Of a DNA stretch of 64,000 bases, positions 8,503-17,651 are shown one piece after another. Both the position numbers and the translations under genes were made by a program. The notes beneath the pieces are model-generated. The model was given only the letters and a program-made list of their open reading frames with translations, was not told where the DNA came from and did no database searches. How positions within the stretch are numbered: position 1 is the first letter of the stretch; the number at the start of each line of letters is the position of its first letter. Source of the DNA: Streptomyces sp. DH24 (GTDB taxonomy: Bacteria; Actinomycetota; Actinomycetes; Streptomycetales; Streptomycetaceae); the NCBI RefSeq assembly GCF_029813775.1, contig NZ_JARVKW010000006.1, positions 1 to 64,000 on the forward strand, given 5' to 3'.

Positions 8503-9975
8503 ATGACGAGGGTCCAGAACAGACGGACAAGGGGACGTGGGGGAGAGTTGGACGACTGTGTGCGCGCCTGCGCGGTGCACAGCGGCAAACTCGTCGGCAG
8601 TCTCGACAAGCGGCGCACCGAACTCGCCGAACAGCTGCGGAAACTGCTCGTCGTGTGCGCCACGACGGCCCCGCCCGCCCAGCCGGCCCCCGCACCCGCC
8701 CCGGCCGGCGGTGCCGCCGCCCTGCTCAAGCGCGCCGTCAAGGGCCCGGCGACGCCCCCGTCCGGCATCTCCAACGAGCTCCTCGACGCCCTGCTCGCCG
8801 CCGCCAACAAGGCCCTGGAGTGCGGCTACGACGACGAGCTTGACCTCGCCCTCGTCATCAGCGACACCGTCCTCGCCCTGCGCCGGAACTCCCGCGCCGG
8901 CTGGCGGCTGCGCGCCCGCCTCCTGGAGGCCCTCGGCGACGAGGACGCCGCCGTCGAGGCGTACGAGCGCTACCTCGGCCTCACCGACGACGACGGCTTC
9001 GGCGTCCGGGCCCGGGTCGCCGGGCTGCGCGCCGCCGGCACGACCGAACGGGAACTGCTCGCCCTGCTGGCGGCGCAGTGCCCGCGCGCCACCGGGTTCA
9101 CCGGCCGCCCCGCCACCGACGTGTGGGCCGAGGGCCTGGCCGCGCACGCCGTCGGCGACTGGACCGAGGCCGAACCGCGCCTGGTGGGAGCGATCCTGAC
9201 CCTCGCCGAGCAGGGCGCCCCGGTCGCCGACCGGCAGGAGCTGCTCAGCCAGTACCTCGACCTGCGCACCGCCGCCGACGACGACCTGCCCGGCCTCACC
9301 GAGGCCCTCACGCTCTACGCCGAGCAGCGCCGCACCCGCATGCGCGGCCCCGTCGGCGACCCCACCGTCGGCGGCGTGCGGTGGATCGGGCTCGGCGAGT
9401 TCCGCAACCTGATCGCCGGCAAGTCCGTCTGCCTGGTCGCCAACTCCGGTCGCGTCGGCGCCAGTTCTCTGGGCGGCGACATCGACGGCTACGACCTGGT
9501 GGTGCGCTTCAACTCCTACCGGATCGACCCGCGGCACACCGGCAGCCGCACCGACATCCACGCCACCATCCACAAGCACGGCTTCAACTGGGACCAGCGG
9601 GTCGACACCCGGCTCGTCTTCGGCGGCGTCTCCGGCGACTGGAAGCACTCGCTGCGCAACCGCCTCGTCCCCGGCGCCCAGACCCACCTCGGCGACGAAT
9701 CCCTGCGCTGGCCCGTCCGCAACATCGGCCGGCTCGGCACCGACGTCTGGCCGGCCATCCCGACCACCGGCTTCAACATGCTGTTCCTGCTGGACTTCCT
9801 GGACGTCAGCCCGACCCTCGACCTGATCGGCTTCGACTTCTACGAGAGCGGCGCCTACCGAGTGCCGGAGGCGATGAGGATGCCCATCACGTCCGTGCAC
9901 GAATACACCAGCGAGAAGGAATGGGTCATGCAGCGGGCCCAGCGCGTGACCGACCTGAGGATATCCCTGCGATGA
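8503..9975 (+). CDS. TPR-GT29 protein: sialyltransferase-like glycosyltransferase
   Basis: 490 aa. The first 290 residues are helical with TPR-like repeats (e.g. GWRLRARLLEALGDEDAAVEAYERYL). The C-terminal 190 residues carry the GT29 sialylmotifs: motif L as SVCLVANSG (Cys310, Asn314) with YDLVVRFN (Arg335, Asn337); motif S as PTTGFNMLFLLDFL (420-433) then DLIGFDFYESG; and the terminal His-x4-Glu as HEYTSEKEW (His466, Glu471). GT29 enzymes transfer sialic acid or Kdn from the CMP-sugar and are mostly known from eukaryotes. ATG follows ACCAGGAG. The stop overlaps the next start (ATGA). The CMP-sugar synthetase of this cluster is the likely donor source. No signal peptide or membrane helix, so cytosolic. 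Confidence 0.85.
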   Translation: MTRVQNRRTRGRGGELDDCVRACAVHSGKLVGSLDKRRTELAEQLRKLLVVCATTAPPAQPAPAPAPAGGAAALLKRAVKGPATPPSGISNELLDALLAAANKALECGYDDELDLALVISDTVLALRRNSRAGWRLRARLLEALGDEDAAVEAYERYLGLTDDDGFGVRARVAGLRAAGTTERELLALLAAQCPRATGFTGRPATDVWAEGLAAHAVGDWTEAEPRLVGAILTLAEQGAPVADRQELLSQYLDLRTAADDDLPGLTEALTLYAEQRRTRMRGPVGDPTVGGVRWIGLGEFRNLIAGKSVCLVANSGRVGASSLGGDIDGYDLVVRFNSYRIDPRHTGSRTDIHATIHKHGFNWDQRVDTRLVFGGVSGDWKHSLRNRLVPGAQTHLGDESLRWPVRNIGRLGTDVWPAIPTTGFNMLFLLDFLDVSPTLDLIGFDFYESGAYRVPEAMRMPITSVHEYTSEKEWVMQRAQRVTDLRISLR

Positions 9976-12299
9976 CCGTCACCTTCCAGCCCGGGACCAG
10001 CACCCCGGCCCCGGCCGCCTCCACGCGCGACCTCACCGGCAAGCGCCGCATCGCCTTCGCGTCCTACGTCGACGAGAACTACCTGCCGGGCTTCCTCGCC
10101 CTGCTCCGCAGCCTCGCCCTGTCCAACCCGGGGGTGTGCGAGGACTTCGTCGTCCTCCACGACGACCTGCGCCCCGCGTCCGTCGCCCGCATCCGCGCCC
10201 TGCACCCGCGCATCGTGCTGCGCCGCGTGAACACCGCGCACTACGACGCGTACCGCAAGGGCGACCAGGACAACTACCTGGTCCGCAAGGCGTACTTCAT
10301 CCTCGACGTGTTCCGGCTGCGCGAGTACGACACCGTCATCACGCTCGACACCGACATGGTCGTCCTCGGCGACCTCGGCGAACTCCTCGCCCTGCGCGAA
10401 GGCATCGCGGCCGTCCCGCAGTTCTTCTACGGGCAGCACAAGCTGAACTCCGGCCTGCTGGTCGTCCAGCGCGAGTACCTGAGCGACGCGTTCTGCGCGC
10501 GGCTGGACGCGACCGGACGCAGCGGCGACTACGAACTCGACAAGCACGACCAGGGCATCCTCAACGCCGTCCTGGACGGCGACTTCGTCCCCCTCGACGC
10601 CCGCTACAACTACGTCAAGCGGCGGCTGTCCGGCGACCTGCCCGTCCCCGAGGACACCGCGATCCTGCACTTCACCGGCCGCCACAAGCCCTGGCAGGGC
10701 GGCGAGACCGGCTACTCCCTGGCCGAGGAGTGCTGGCGGTCCTTCGAGATGTCCGACGCCGAGTTCCACGCCGCCTACCTGGCGCGGCCCGGCACCCTCC
10801 ACCACGACCTGCTCGTGCACTACGGCACCCCGCACGTCGCCCGCACCGGCGACGTCGAAAGCGCCCGCAGGGTCGCCGCCGCGCACCTCGCGGCCGGCGA
10901 GTACCAGGAGGCCCTCGACATCCTCTCCGGCGTGCACATCCCGCTGGACGAGGCCTGGCCGCACGAGGTCCTCGGACACGCCCTGATGAGCGTCTCCCGC
11001 GACGACGAGGCCAGGGCGCGGCTGCTGCTGGCCACCGCCGCGCCCAACCGGGCCGCCACCGCCTTCGCCCGCCTCGCCCAGCTGGCCTGGGTGCACGGCG
11101 ACAACGCCGAGGCCCTGAAGTACGCCACCGCCGGCCTGTCCGTCGACCCCACCCACCGTTCGAGCCGGCTGTGGGCGCAGCGCGCCGCCGCCGTGCCCGC
11201 CCAGGAACTCGGCGCGCCCGAGGACCAGCTCGCGCACGTCGCCTTCTACATGGACCGGCAGGGCAACGCCGGCGACAAGCTGCTCCCGGAGACCGTGCGG
11301 CTCGGCTTCGGGCCCGACACCACCTCCCGGCGCTGGCACTCCGTCCACGCCCACCGCCTGTTCGACAGGGCGGCCCTGGAACGCGTCAACTCCCGGCGCG
11401 GCCTGGTCATCGGCGGCGGCGGCCTGTTCATCCCGGACACCATGCCCAACGGCAACAGCGCCTGGCAGTGGAACGTCCCCGACGAGCACCTGCGCGGCAT
11501 CGACGTACCGGTGATCGTGTACGCGGTCGGCTTCAACGCCTTCGACGGGCAGTCGTACCGGGCCGGGCGGTTCCACGCGAGCCTGCGGCTGCTGGTGGAG
11601 AAGGCCGCGTTCTTCGGGCTGCGCAACCACGGCTCCATCGAGAAGGTGCGGGCACTGCTGCCCGCCGCACTGCGGGACAAGGTCCGCTTCCAGCCCTGCC
11701 CCACCACGGTCAGCCGTCAGCTGGTCCCCGGCTGGACCGACCCGGCGCACCGCGAGGACACCGTCCTGCTGAACGCCGCCTACGACCGGGCGGGCCTGCG
11801 CTTCGGGCACGACTACGGCCACTTCCTCGCCGAGACCGCGAAGGCGGTGCGCGCGATCGGCGGCCACACCGAGGTGCGGTGCGTGGCGCACTCCCTGGAC
11901 GACGAGCGGATCGCCTTCGACCTGCGGCGCGAGCACGGCATCTCGCTGCCGGTCGTCCCGATGTACGACTACGACAACGACGCCATCCGGGAGACGTACG
12001 CCAGGACCCGGCTCGTCATCGGCATGCGGGGACACGCCGGCATGATCCCGTTCGGCGTCGGCACGCCCGTCATCAGCCTGATCTCGCACCCGAAGATGGC
12101 GTACTTCCTGAGGGACATCGAGCGGCCCGAGTGGGGCGTCTCCGTGCACGACCGGAACCTCGGCGCGATCCTCACCGAGAAGGCGGTCGCGATGCTGGAC
12201 GACCACGCGGCCGCCGTCGCCGACGTGCACGACCGGCAGCGGCTGCTGTGGAAGGTGACCGAGGACAACGCCGCCGAACTGCGCCGCATCCTCGGCTGA
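9972..12299 (+). CDS. GT8 - TPR - polysaccharide pyruvyltransferase fusion protein
   Basis: 775 aa with three parts. Residues 25-285 are a GT8 (glycogenin/galactosyltransferase-like) domain with ITLDTDMVVLGDL (metal Asp126 and Asp128), KLNSGLLVV and ILHFTGRHKPW. Residues 290-415 are helical TPR-like repeats. From about 421 (HVAFYMDRQGNAGDKLL) there is a polysaccharide pyruvyltransferase domain with LVIGGGGLFIPD, VYAVGFNAF, and MRGHAGMIPFGVGTPVISL, as in CsaB/WcaK. The first part would add a hexose and the last a ketal pyruvate, giving an acidic polymer. It is translationally coupled to the GT29 gene. Both carry TPR modules, so they may form one complex. Confidence 0.82.
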   Translation: MTVTFQPGTSTPAPAASTRDLTGKRRIAFASYVDENYLPGFLALLRSLALSNPGVCEDFVVLHDDLRPASVARIRALHPRIVLRRVNTAHYDAYRKGDQDNYLVRKAYFILDVFRLREYDTVITLDTDMVVLGDLGELLALREGIAAVPQFFYGQHKLNSGLLVVQREYLSDAFCARLDATGRSGDYELDKHDQGILNAVLDGDFVPLDARYNYVKRRLSGDLPVPEDTAILHFTGRHKPWQGGETGYSLAEECWRSFEMSDAEFHAAYLARPGTLHHDLLVHYGTPHVARTGDVESARRVAAAHLAAGEYQEALDILSGVHIPLDEAWPHEVLGHALMSVSRDDEARARLLLATAAPNRAATAFARLAQLAWVHGDNAEALKYATAGLSVDPTHRSSRLWAQRAAAVPAQELGAPEDQLAHVAFYMDRQGNAGDKLLPETVRLGFGPDTTSRRWHSVHAHRLFDRAALERVNSRRGLVIGGGGLFIPDTMPNGNSAWQWNVPDEHLRGIDVPVIVYAVGFNAFDGQSYRAGRFHASLRLLVEKAAFFGLRNHGSIEKVRALLPAALRDKVRFQPCPTTVSRQLVPGWTDPAHREDTVLLNAAYDRAGLRFGHDYGHFLAETAKAVRAIGGHTEVRCVAHSLDDERIAFDLRREHGISLPVVPMYDYDNDAIRETYARTRLVIGMRGHAGMIPFGVGTPVISLISHPKMAYFLRDIERPEWGVSVHDRNLGAILTEKAVAMLDDHAAAVADVHDRQRLLWKVTEDNAAELRRILG

Positions 12300-12313
12300 C
12301 CGACCCGGCGCCC

Positions 12314-12342
12314 GCCCCCGCGGCCGTGCCGGCCGCGGGGGC
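12314..12342. terminator. Hairpin terminator after the GT8-pyruvyltransferase gene
   Basis: A perfect 12-bp G/C stem (12314-12325 with 12331-12342) and a 5-nt loop begin 15 bp after the stop. Confidence 0.65.
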
Positions 12343-12360
12343 ACGCACGGCGGCCCGGGC

Positions 12361-12404
12361 GGGAACCCCGGCTCCCAGGTGCTCACCTGCGAGCCGGGGA
12401 TCCC
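12361..12404. terminator. 44-bp imperfect palindrome between convergent genes
   Basis: GGGA-a-CCCCGGCTC-c-CAGGTG-c mirrors itself over 44 bp with few mismatches, centred at 12382/12383, between two convergent genes. It probably serves as a bidirectional terminator. Confidence 0.55.
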
Positions 12405-12462
12405 GTCCGGCGGAGGCGTCGTCGGGCGTCGGACGGAGCCTGCCGAGGCCGCTTCGCCGGGC

Positions 12463-13797
12463 TCAGCGCCGCACGGCCCGCTTCAGGCTGCGCGCCTTGC
12501 GCACCGCCCGGCGCACGGCCGCGTTGCGCGGCAGGAACGCCAGCTGACTCGGCACACCGCCCGGCAGCCCCAGCGAGGTCAGGCGCTTCTTCTTGAAGTA
12601 CCGCCAGGTGTGCGCGTTCAGGTTGCCCGTCAGGTACCGCTCGGCCTCGGAGCGCAGCTCCGGCAGGATCTTCGGCTGCATCGCGAAGCCGACGGTCCGC
12701 ACCAGCGCGGCCAGCGCGTCGGTGTCCAGGCCGCTGCGCTGCGCGGCGACCGCCTCCCGGTCGGTCAGTTCCGGCAGCAGCGCGTCGACCACCGTGACGG
12801 GCACGCGGTTGCTGTTCTCGTACGGCGTCAGCCGCTCCAGCAGCGTGTCCGTGCCGACCCGGGCGACCGGCAGGCCGTACAGCGCGGACGCGGTGAGCAG
12901 GCCCGTGGAGAAGCAGCCGACGACCAGCGCCGGGCGCATCCGCTGGTACAGCACCTCCGCGAGCACCGGCGTGTCCAGCACCGTGAGGTCGGCGCCGAGC
13001 TTCTCGGCCTCCTCCTCCAGACGGCGCGTGAAGCGGGCCGGCGCCGACGGGTGCGGCTTGAACACCACGCGGGAGTGGCCCAGTTCGACGGCGCCCTTCA
13101 GCATCCGTACGTGCAGGTCCTCCTCCTCGTCGGCGGAGAGGATGTTCAGCGCGGACAGGTACTGCCCGAGCAGCAGCGCGGGCTCCTCGACGTCCGGCAG
13201 GCCGGCGCCGGTGTCGACCAGTTCCGCGAGCACCTTCGTGAACGCGGCCGTCGGCACGACCTCCGGCGGCACCCCGAACTCCGTCAGCAGCAGCGGCTCG
13301 AGGCCCGGCACCAGGTCCAGGTGCAGCAGCCGCTCCACGCGCGTGCCGACCAGCGGGTCGAGCTTGTTGCGGGTCGGGCCGTAGCTCATCAGGCCGTCCG
13401 CGTAGACGGTCAGCGGCGCGTCCGGGAACATCTGCGCCACCCCGAGCGCGGGCTGGACCTGGATCGACTCGACGGCCAGCGCCACGTCGTCGTCCCCGAG
13501 CCCCCAGGCCAGCCGCAGGTGACGCTCCCAGATGGGGGCGTCCTCGACACGCGGCGACCAACCCCCCGGGTGGAACGGGAAGATGGTCTCGTTCCACGAC
13601 ACGACGTCGTCGAACCGCGTCCGCAGCCGCTCGAAGCCGGGCATCACGTCCACGGCGGGCGCGGTCTCCGGGTTCGCCGCGTTGTTGGACACCAGCAGGA
13701 TCCGCCGGTCGGCGGCGTCGAAGCAGCCGGCGTCCAGGGCGGCGGCCACCGTGGCGGCGCCGTACAGCGTCGACGCCATGAAGATCTGCGTGGTCAC
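12463..13797 (-). CDS. Polysialyltransferase-like glycosyltransferase (alpha-2,8-polyST family)
   Basis: 444 aa. The layout fits bacterial capsular polysialyltransferases (GT38/PF07388-like): YADGLMSYG (Asp134-Gly135, D/E-D/E-G-type motif), FKPHPSAPARF (His249-Pro250) and CFSTGLLTASAL (Ser297-Thr298), the HP and S/T motifs that bind CMP-sugar. The tail is basic (KARSLKRAVRR), suiting membrane association. The GTG start overlaps the stop of the GT2 gene (GTGA). It probably polymerises or adds the nonulosonic acid; linkage and sugar are not readable. Confidence 0.78.
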   Translation of the reverse strand: MTTQIFMASTLYGAATVAAALDAGCFDAADRRILLVSNNAANPETAPAVDVMPGFERLRTRFDDVVSWNETIFPFHPGGWSPRVEDAPIWERHLRLAWGLGDDDVALAVESIQVQPALGVAQMFPDAPLTVYADGLMSYGPTRNKLDPLVGTRVERLLHLDLVPGLEPLLLTEFGVPPEVVPTAAFTKVLAELVDTGAGLPDVEEPALLLGQYLSALNILSADEEEDLHVRMLKGAVELGHSRVVFKPHPSAPARFTRRLEEEAEKLGADLTVLDTPVLAEVLYQRMRPALVVGCFSTGLLTASALYGLPVARVGTDTLLERLTPYENSNRVPVTVVDALLPELTDREAVAAQRSGLDTDALAALVRTVGFAMQPKILPELRSEAERYLTGNLNAHTWRYFKKKRLTSLGLPGGVPSQLAFLPRNAAVRRAVRKARSLKRAVRR

Positions 13798-14774
13798 GCC
13801 GCCACCTCCGCGGCCGGCATCGGACGGCGGCGCAGCCGGCGCAGCCGCGTGGCGCGCTCGGCGTCCATCGAGTCGAGCACCTCGTCGAGCGCGTCCTGCG
13901 GCATGCGGCGCAGCGCGGCGGTACTCATCGCCTTCAGTTTCCGGGCCACGGGAGGCTCGAACCTTTCGATGGATCCAAGATGGTGGGAAATGATGGCGCA
14001 GTAGGTGCGGACGGCCTTCGGCAGCAGTGTCGCGGCCTCCGCGTCCTCGGCGGTCTCGGCGACCACCTGGTCGAACGCGCGAATGAAATCGAGCTGCCGG
14101 GCATCCCCGATCTGGGTAAGCGACGAGGCCACGCCGCGCCGGTAGAAGACACCGAGCAGGCCGGACACCGCGAAGGACTCCGCCTCCCGATGCAGCTTCC
14201 AGATCCACGGCCGGTCCTCGGCCGTGCGCAGCCCGTCGGTGAAGTGCAGCAGGCCGCGGTCGAGCAGCCGGCGGTGGTAGACGCCCGCCCACGCGTACGC
14301 GTAGTCGACGGACGTGGAGCGGTGGGCGGGCAGGATCGCGTCGCGCGGGTTCAGCACCACGCCCCGCCTGCCGTGCGGGACACGGTGCACGGTCCGGGCG
14401 CGCGCGGTGCACTGCACGTGGTCGGTGCGCACGAAGTCGCAGCCCAGTTCCTCGATGACGTCGACCAGCCTGGCGTAGTAGCCGGGGGCCAGCCAGTCGT
14501 CGCCGTCCAGGAAGGTCAGGTACTCGCCGCGCGCCCGGTCGATGCCGGTGTTGCGGGCGGTCGCCAGACCACCGTTCTGCTCGTGTCGGACCAGCACCGC
14601 GCCCGGCAGTTCACGCTCCGCGCGGGCGAGAATGCCGGGGGTCCCGTCGGTCGAGCAGTCGTCGACGAGGATGAATTCGAAGTCGTCACGCGTGTTCGCG
14701 CGCAGGCTTCTCAGGGTCTCGGGGGCGTATTGCTGCACGTTGTAGAACGGCACGATGACGGAGAGCTTGGGCAC
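13794..14774 (-). CDS. GT2 family glycosyltransferase
   Basis: About 326 aa. The GT-A nucleotide-binding start is KLSVIVPFYNVQQYAPETLRSL, with FILVDDCSTDGTPGI, NGGLATARNTGID and the metal motif FLDGDDW, all standard for GT2. A helical C-terminal part follows (RAFDQVVAETAEDAEAATLLP...). GTG at 14774 is chosen since it directly precedes the first strand; upstream in-frame codons give a non-conserved extension. First gene of a two-gene minus-strand unit with the polysialyltransferase-like gene, divergent from the DUF6716-type operon. Confidence 0.88.
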   Translation of the reverse strand: MPKLSVIVPFYNVQQYAPETLRSLRANTRDDFEFILVDDCSTDGTPGILARAERELPGAVLVRHEQNGGLATARNTGIDRARGEYLTFLDGDDWLAPGYYARLVDVIEELGCDFVRTDHVQCTARARTVHRVPHGRRGVVLNPRDAILPAHRSTSVDYAYAWAGVYHRRLLDRGLLHFTDGLRTAEDRPWIWKLHREAESFAVSGLLGVFYRRGVASSLTQIGDARQLDFIRAFDQVVAETAEDAEAATLLPKAVRTYCAIISHHLGSIERFEPPVARKLKAMSTAALRRMPQDALDEVLDSMDAERATRLRRLRRRPMPAAEVAA

Positions 14775-14972
14775 GCAGGTGACGTTAGGCGGCGGCCCGT
14801 CATTCGTCTTTACCCGCACCTTGATGCGAGGTGAACGACGCGTGGCGAAGCCGTGAAGCGAACGCGTTTACGAGTCTGCCACGAGCGGATTCGCCATTCG
14901 GCGATGTGCTGTTAACCGTTTGTTGTGTTCGGGTTGGGCGGTTCCTCGGAAAGGCTTTCTAGCGTCTTCGAC

Positions 14973-16304
14973 GTGCCAGCAAGTACATCGAAGGCCTCGA
15001 AGGCCCCGAGGGTCGCCGTCCTCGCCGATTCCGACACCCGGTGGAAATGGGGTGCGCTCACCGCGCACCGTATCGCCCCGGTGCGCTCCGGCGGCGCGGA
15101 CGTCGTGCTGGACGGGTACCTGCTGCGCGGACGCGCCACCCCGACGGCCCGTCAGCTCCAGGAGGTCGGCGTCCGCGCCGACTCCCTGCGCGAGGTGACC
15201 GCCGTCGAGTTCCTGCGGACCATGGCCGACGAGTCCTACGACGTTCTCGTCCTCGCCCTGGTCGGCGGCGGCGTCCAGGCCATGCTGCACGGCCTCAAGC
15301 GCGTCTGGGAGGACCGCACCGCGCGGCCCGCCGTCGTCACCGGCTACGTCGGAGTGGTCTACGAGAAGCTCGCCGACGGGCTGCTGCTGCGGCACGGCGC
15401 GGACCTTGTCCTCGCCAACTCCCGCCAGGACGCGGACCGCTTCCGCGCCGTGTACGAAGGAGTCGGCGCCGACGCGTCGTGCGTGACCGAGGTGGCCCTG
15501 CCCTTCCTCGGCGGCGCGCCCTACACCGGCGAGCACGACCCCTACACGGTCACCTTCGCCGCGCAGCCCTCCGTCCCGGAGAGCCGCAAGGACCGCACCT
15601 ACCTGCTGGAGCGGCTGGTACGGCACGCCCGCAGGCACCCCGAGCGCGAGGTCCTGCTCAAGCTGCGCTCCCGGCCCGGCGAACACACCACGCACATCGA
15701 GGAGCTGCCGTACCAGAAGCTGGCCCAGCGGCTCGACCTGCCGGCCAACTTCCGCCTGGTGTACGGCCACATGGGCGAGGTGCTCGACCGGACCGACCTG
15801 CTGGTCACCGTCAGCTCCACGGCCGCCCTGGAATCACTGCACCGCCGCATCCCGACCGTCGTCCTCACCGACCTCGGCGTCCGCGAGAGCCTCGGCAACC
15901 ACCACTTCGTCGGCTCCGGCTGCCTCGCCTCCTGGGACCAGCTCGACGAGGGCCACCGCCCGGTGCCCGACGAGGAGTGGGTGGCCCGGCAGGGCGTCGC
16001 CGCCGACGGCTCGTACGCGACCGCGTTCGACACCGCCCGCGAGCGCATCGCCAAGCTGCTCGACCGGCCCGGCGGCCTGCCCCCGCTGACCCCGTACTAC
16101 ACCCCCGGCACCGCGCCCGGCTATCTGCCCGGCATCCTCGCCCGTCACCACCTCGGCCCCGACGGCACCCCGCTGCCGGGTGCGCCGGCCGCCGACAAGG
16201 ACCCGGGACCGGTCCGGCAGATCGTGCGCCGCGCCGCCCGCGGGGCCTACCGGCACGGGGTGCAGCGCGTCGCTCCGGTGATCCGGCGGATGGGGGAGCT
16301 GTGA
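14973..16304 (+). CDS. GT-B-like surface-polymer protein (DUF6716-type), unassigned
   Basis: About 443 aa. The N-terminal part (PRVAVLADSDTRWKWGALTAHRI) resembles a family annotated only as DUF6716, seen beside sialic-acid genes in actinobacteria as far as I recall. The second half has LVTVSSTAALESLHRRIPTVVLTDLG, like the S/T motif of polysialyl- and glycerophosphotransferases, so a GT-B enzyme is likely. The C-terminus is basic (RQIVRRAARGAYRHGVQRV). The start is uncertain: GTG at 14973 lacks a good ribosome site and GTG 14925 is possible. It heads the operon with the CMP-sugar synthetase, NeuB and GT52-like genes. Confidence 0.7.
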   Translation: MPASTSKASKAPRVAVLADSDTRWKWGALTAHRIAPVRSGGADVVLDGYLLRGRATPTARQLQEVGVRADSLREVTAVEFLRTMADESYDVLVLALVGGGVQAMLHGLKRVWEDRTARPAVVTGYVGVVYEKLADGLLLRHGADLVLANSRQDADRFRAVYEGVGADASCVTEVALPFLGGAPYTGEHDPYTVTFAAQPSVPESRKDRTYLLERLVRHARRHPEREVLLKLRSRPGEHTTHIEELPYQKLAQRLDLPANFRLVYGHMGEVLDRTDLLVTVSSTAALESLHRRIPTVVLTDLGVRESLGNHHFVGSGCLASWDQLDEGHRPVPDEEWVARQGVAADGSYATAFDTARERIAKLLDRPGGLPPLTPYYTPGTAPGYLPGILARHHLGPDGTPLPGAPAADKDPGPVRQIVRRAARGAYRHGVQRVAPVIRRMGEL

Positions 16305-16360
16305 GCCGCCCCCGCCCTCGCCCCCGCGATTCCTCCCAAGGAGCCCAAGGAGTACAGCCC

Positions 16361-17638
16361 ATGTCCAACCCGGAAGCGGGACCCGGCGCTTCGGTGCGCC
16401 GCGTGCTCGCGGTGATTCCCGCGCGCGGCGGCTCCAAGGGCGTGCCCGCGAAGAACCTCGCCCCCGTCGGCGGCGTACCCCTGGTGGCCCGCGCCGTGCG
16501 CGAGTGCCGGGCCGCCCGGCTCGTGACGGACGTCGTGGTCTCCACCGACGACCAGGCCATCGCCGCCGCCGCGCGGGAAGCCGGCGCCGAGGTGGTGCTG
16601 CGGCCCGCCGCCATCGCCGGCGACACGGCCACCTCCGAGGCGGCCGTCCTGCACGCCATGGACGCCCACGAGGCGCTGCACGGCTCGGTCGTCGACGCGG
16701 TGCTCCTCGTGCAGTGCACCAGCCCGTTCATCGTCCGGGAGGACGTCGACGGCGTCGCCGCGGCCGTCGTCGAGAACGGCGCGGACACGGCGGTGGCCGT
16801 GGCCCCCTTCCACGGTTTCGTCTGGCGGGACGCGCAGGACGCGGCGGTCACGGCGGGCAGCGCCCCCGAGGCCGACGCGGCGGTCGGCGGCGGGTACGGC
16901 GTCAACCACGACAAGTCGTTCCGGCCGCGCCGCCAGGACCGCCCCCAGGACCTGCTGGAGACCGGCGCCGCCTACGCGATGGACGCGGCCGGCTTCCGCA
17001 AGCACCAGCACCGCTTCTTCGGCCGCACCGAACTCGTGCGCACCGACCCGGCGCGGGTGCTGGAGATCGACGACCCGCACGACCTCGCCCGGGCCCGCGC
17101 GCTCGCGCCGCTGTTCGACGCCACGCGGCCCGGCGCCCTCCCGACCGCCGGCGACATCGACGCGGTCGTACTGGACTTCGACGGCACCCAGACGGACGAC
17201 CGGGTGCTGATCGACGCCGATGGACGGGAGTTCGTCTCCGTGCACCGCGGGGACGGACTCGGCATCGCGGCCCTGCGCAGGAGCGGGCTGAAGATGCTGA
17301 TCCTGTCCACGGAACAGAACCCGGTCGTCGCCGCGCGGGCCCGGAAGCTGCAGATCCCGGTCCTGCACGGCATCGACCGGAAGGACCTCGCACTGAAGCA
17401 GTGGTGCGAGGAGCAGGGCATCGCGCCGGAGCGCGTGCTCTACGTCGGCAACGACGTCAACGACCTCCCGTGCTTCGCCCTCGTCGGCTGGCCCGTGGCG
17501 GTCGGAAGTGCCCACGACGTCGTGCGCGGCGCCGCACGCGCGGTCACCACCGTCCCCGGTGGCGACGGCGCGATCCGAGAGATCGCCGGCTGGATTCTCG
17601 GACCCTCGCTCGACTCTCTCGATTCCCTCACCAAGTAA
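16361..17638 (+). CDS. neuA: CMP-nonulosonate synthetase fused to KdsC-like HAD phosphatase
   Basis: 425 aa. Residues 14-255 are a NeuA/CMP-acylneuraminate cytidylyltransferase with the CTP loop VIPARGGSKGVPAKNL, VLLVQCTSPF and FRPRRQDRPQDLLETGAAYA. From about 265 a HAD phosphatase follows: LDFDGTQTDD (nucleophile Asp272, Asp274), LILSTEQNPVVAARA, DRKDLALK and VGNDVNDLPC, so all catalytic residues are present. It would dephosphorylate the 9-phosphate sugar and activate it as CMP-sugar. Vertebrate CMAS has a similar order. ATG follows AAGGAG; NeuB starts 13 bp after the stop. Confidence 0.9.
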   Translation: MSNPEAGPGASVRRVLAVIPARGGSKGVPAKNLAPVGGVPLVARAVRECRAARLVTDVVVSTDDQAIAAAAREAGAEVVLRPAAIAGDTATSEAAVLHAMDAHEALHGSVVDAVLLVQCTSPFIVREDVDGVAAAVVENGADTAVAVAPFHGFVWRDAQDAAVTAGSAPEADAAVGGGYGVNHDKSFRPRRQDRPQDLLETGAAYAMDAAGFRKHQHRFFGRTELVRTDPARVLEIDDPHDLARARALAPLFDATRPGALPTAGDIDAVVLDFDGTQTDDRVLIDADGREFVSVHRGDGLGIAALRRSGLKMLILSTEQNPVVAARARKLQIPVLHGIDRKDLALKQWCEEQGIAPERVLYVGNDVNDLPCFALVGWPVAVGSAHDVVRGAARAVTTVPGGDGAIREIAGWILGPSLDSLDSLTK

Positions 17639-17651
17639 GGAACTCCCTGAC

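Noticed and set aside
12463-14412. 649-aa version of the polysialyltransferase-like gene
   Set aside because: The first 205 codons are a shadow of the GT2 gene; GTG 13797 overlapping the GT2 stop is the natural start.
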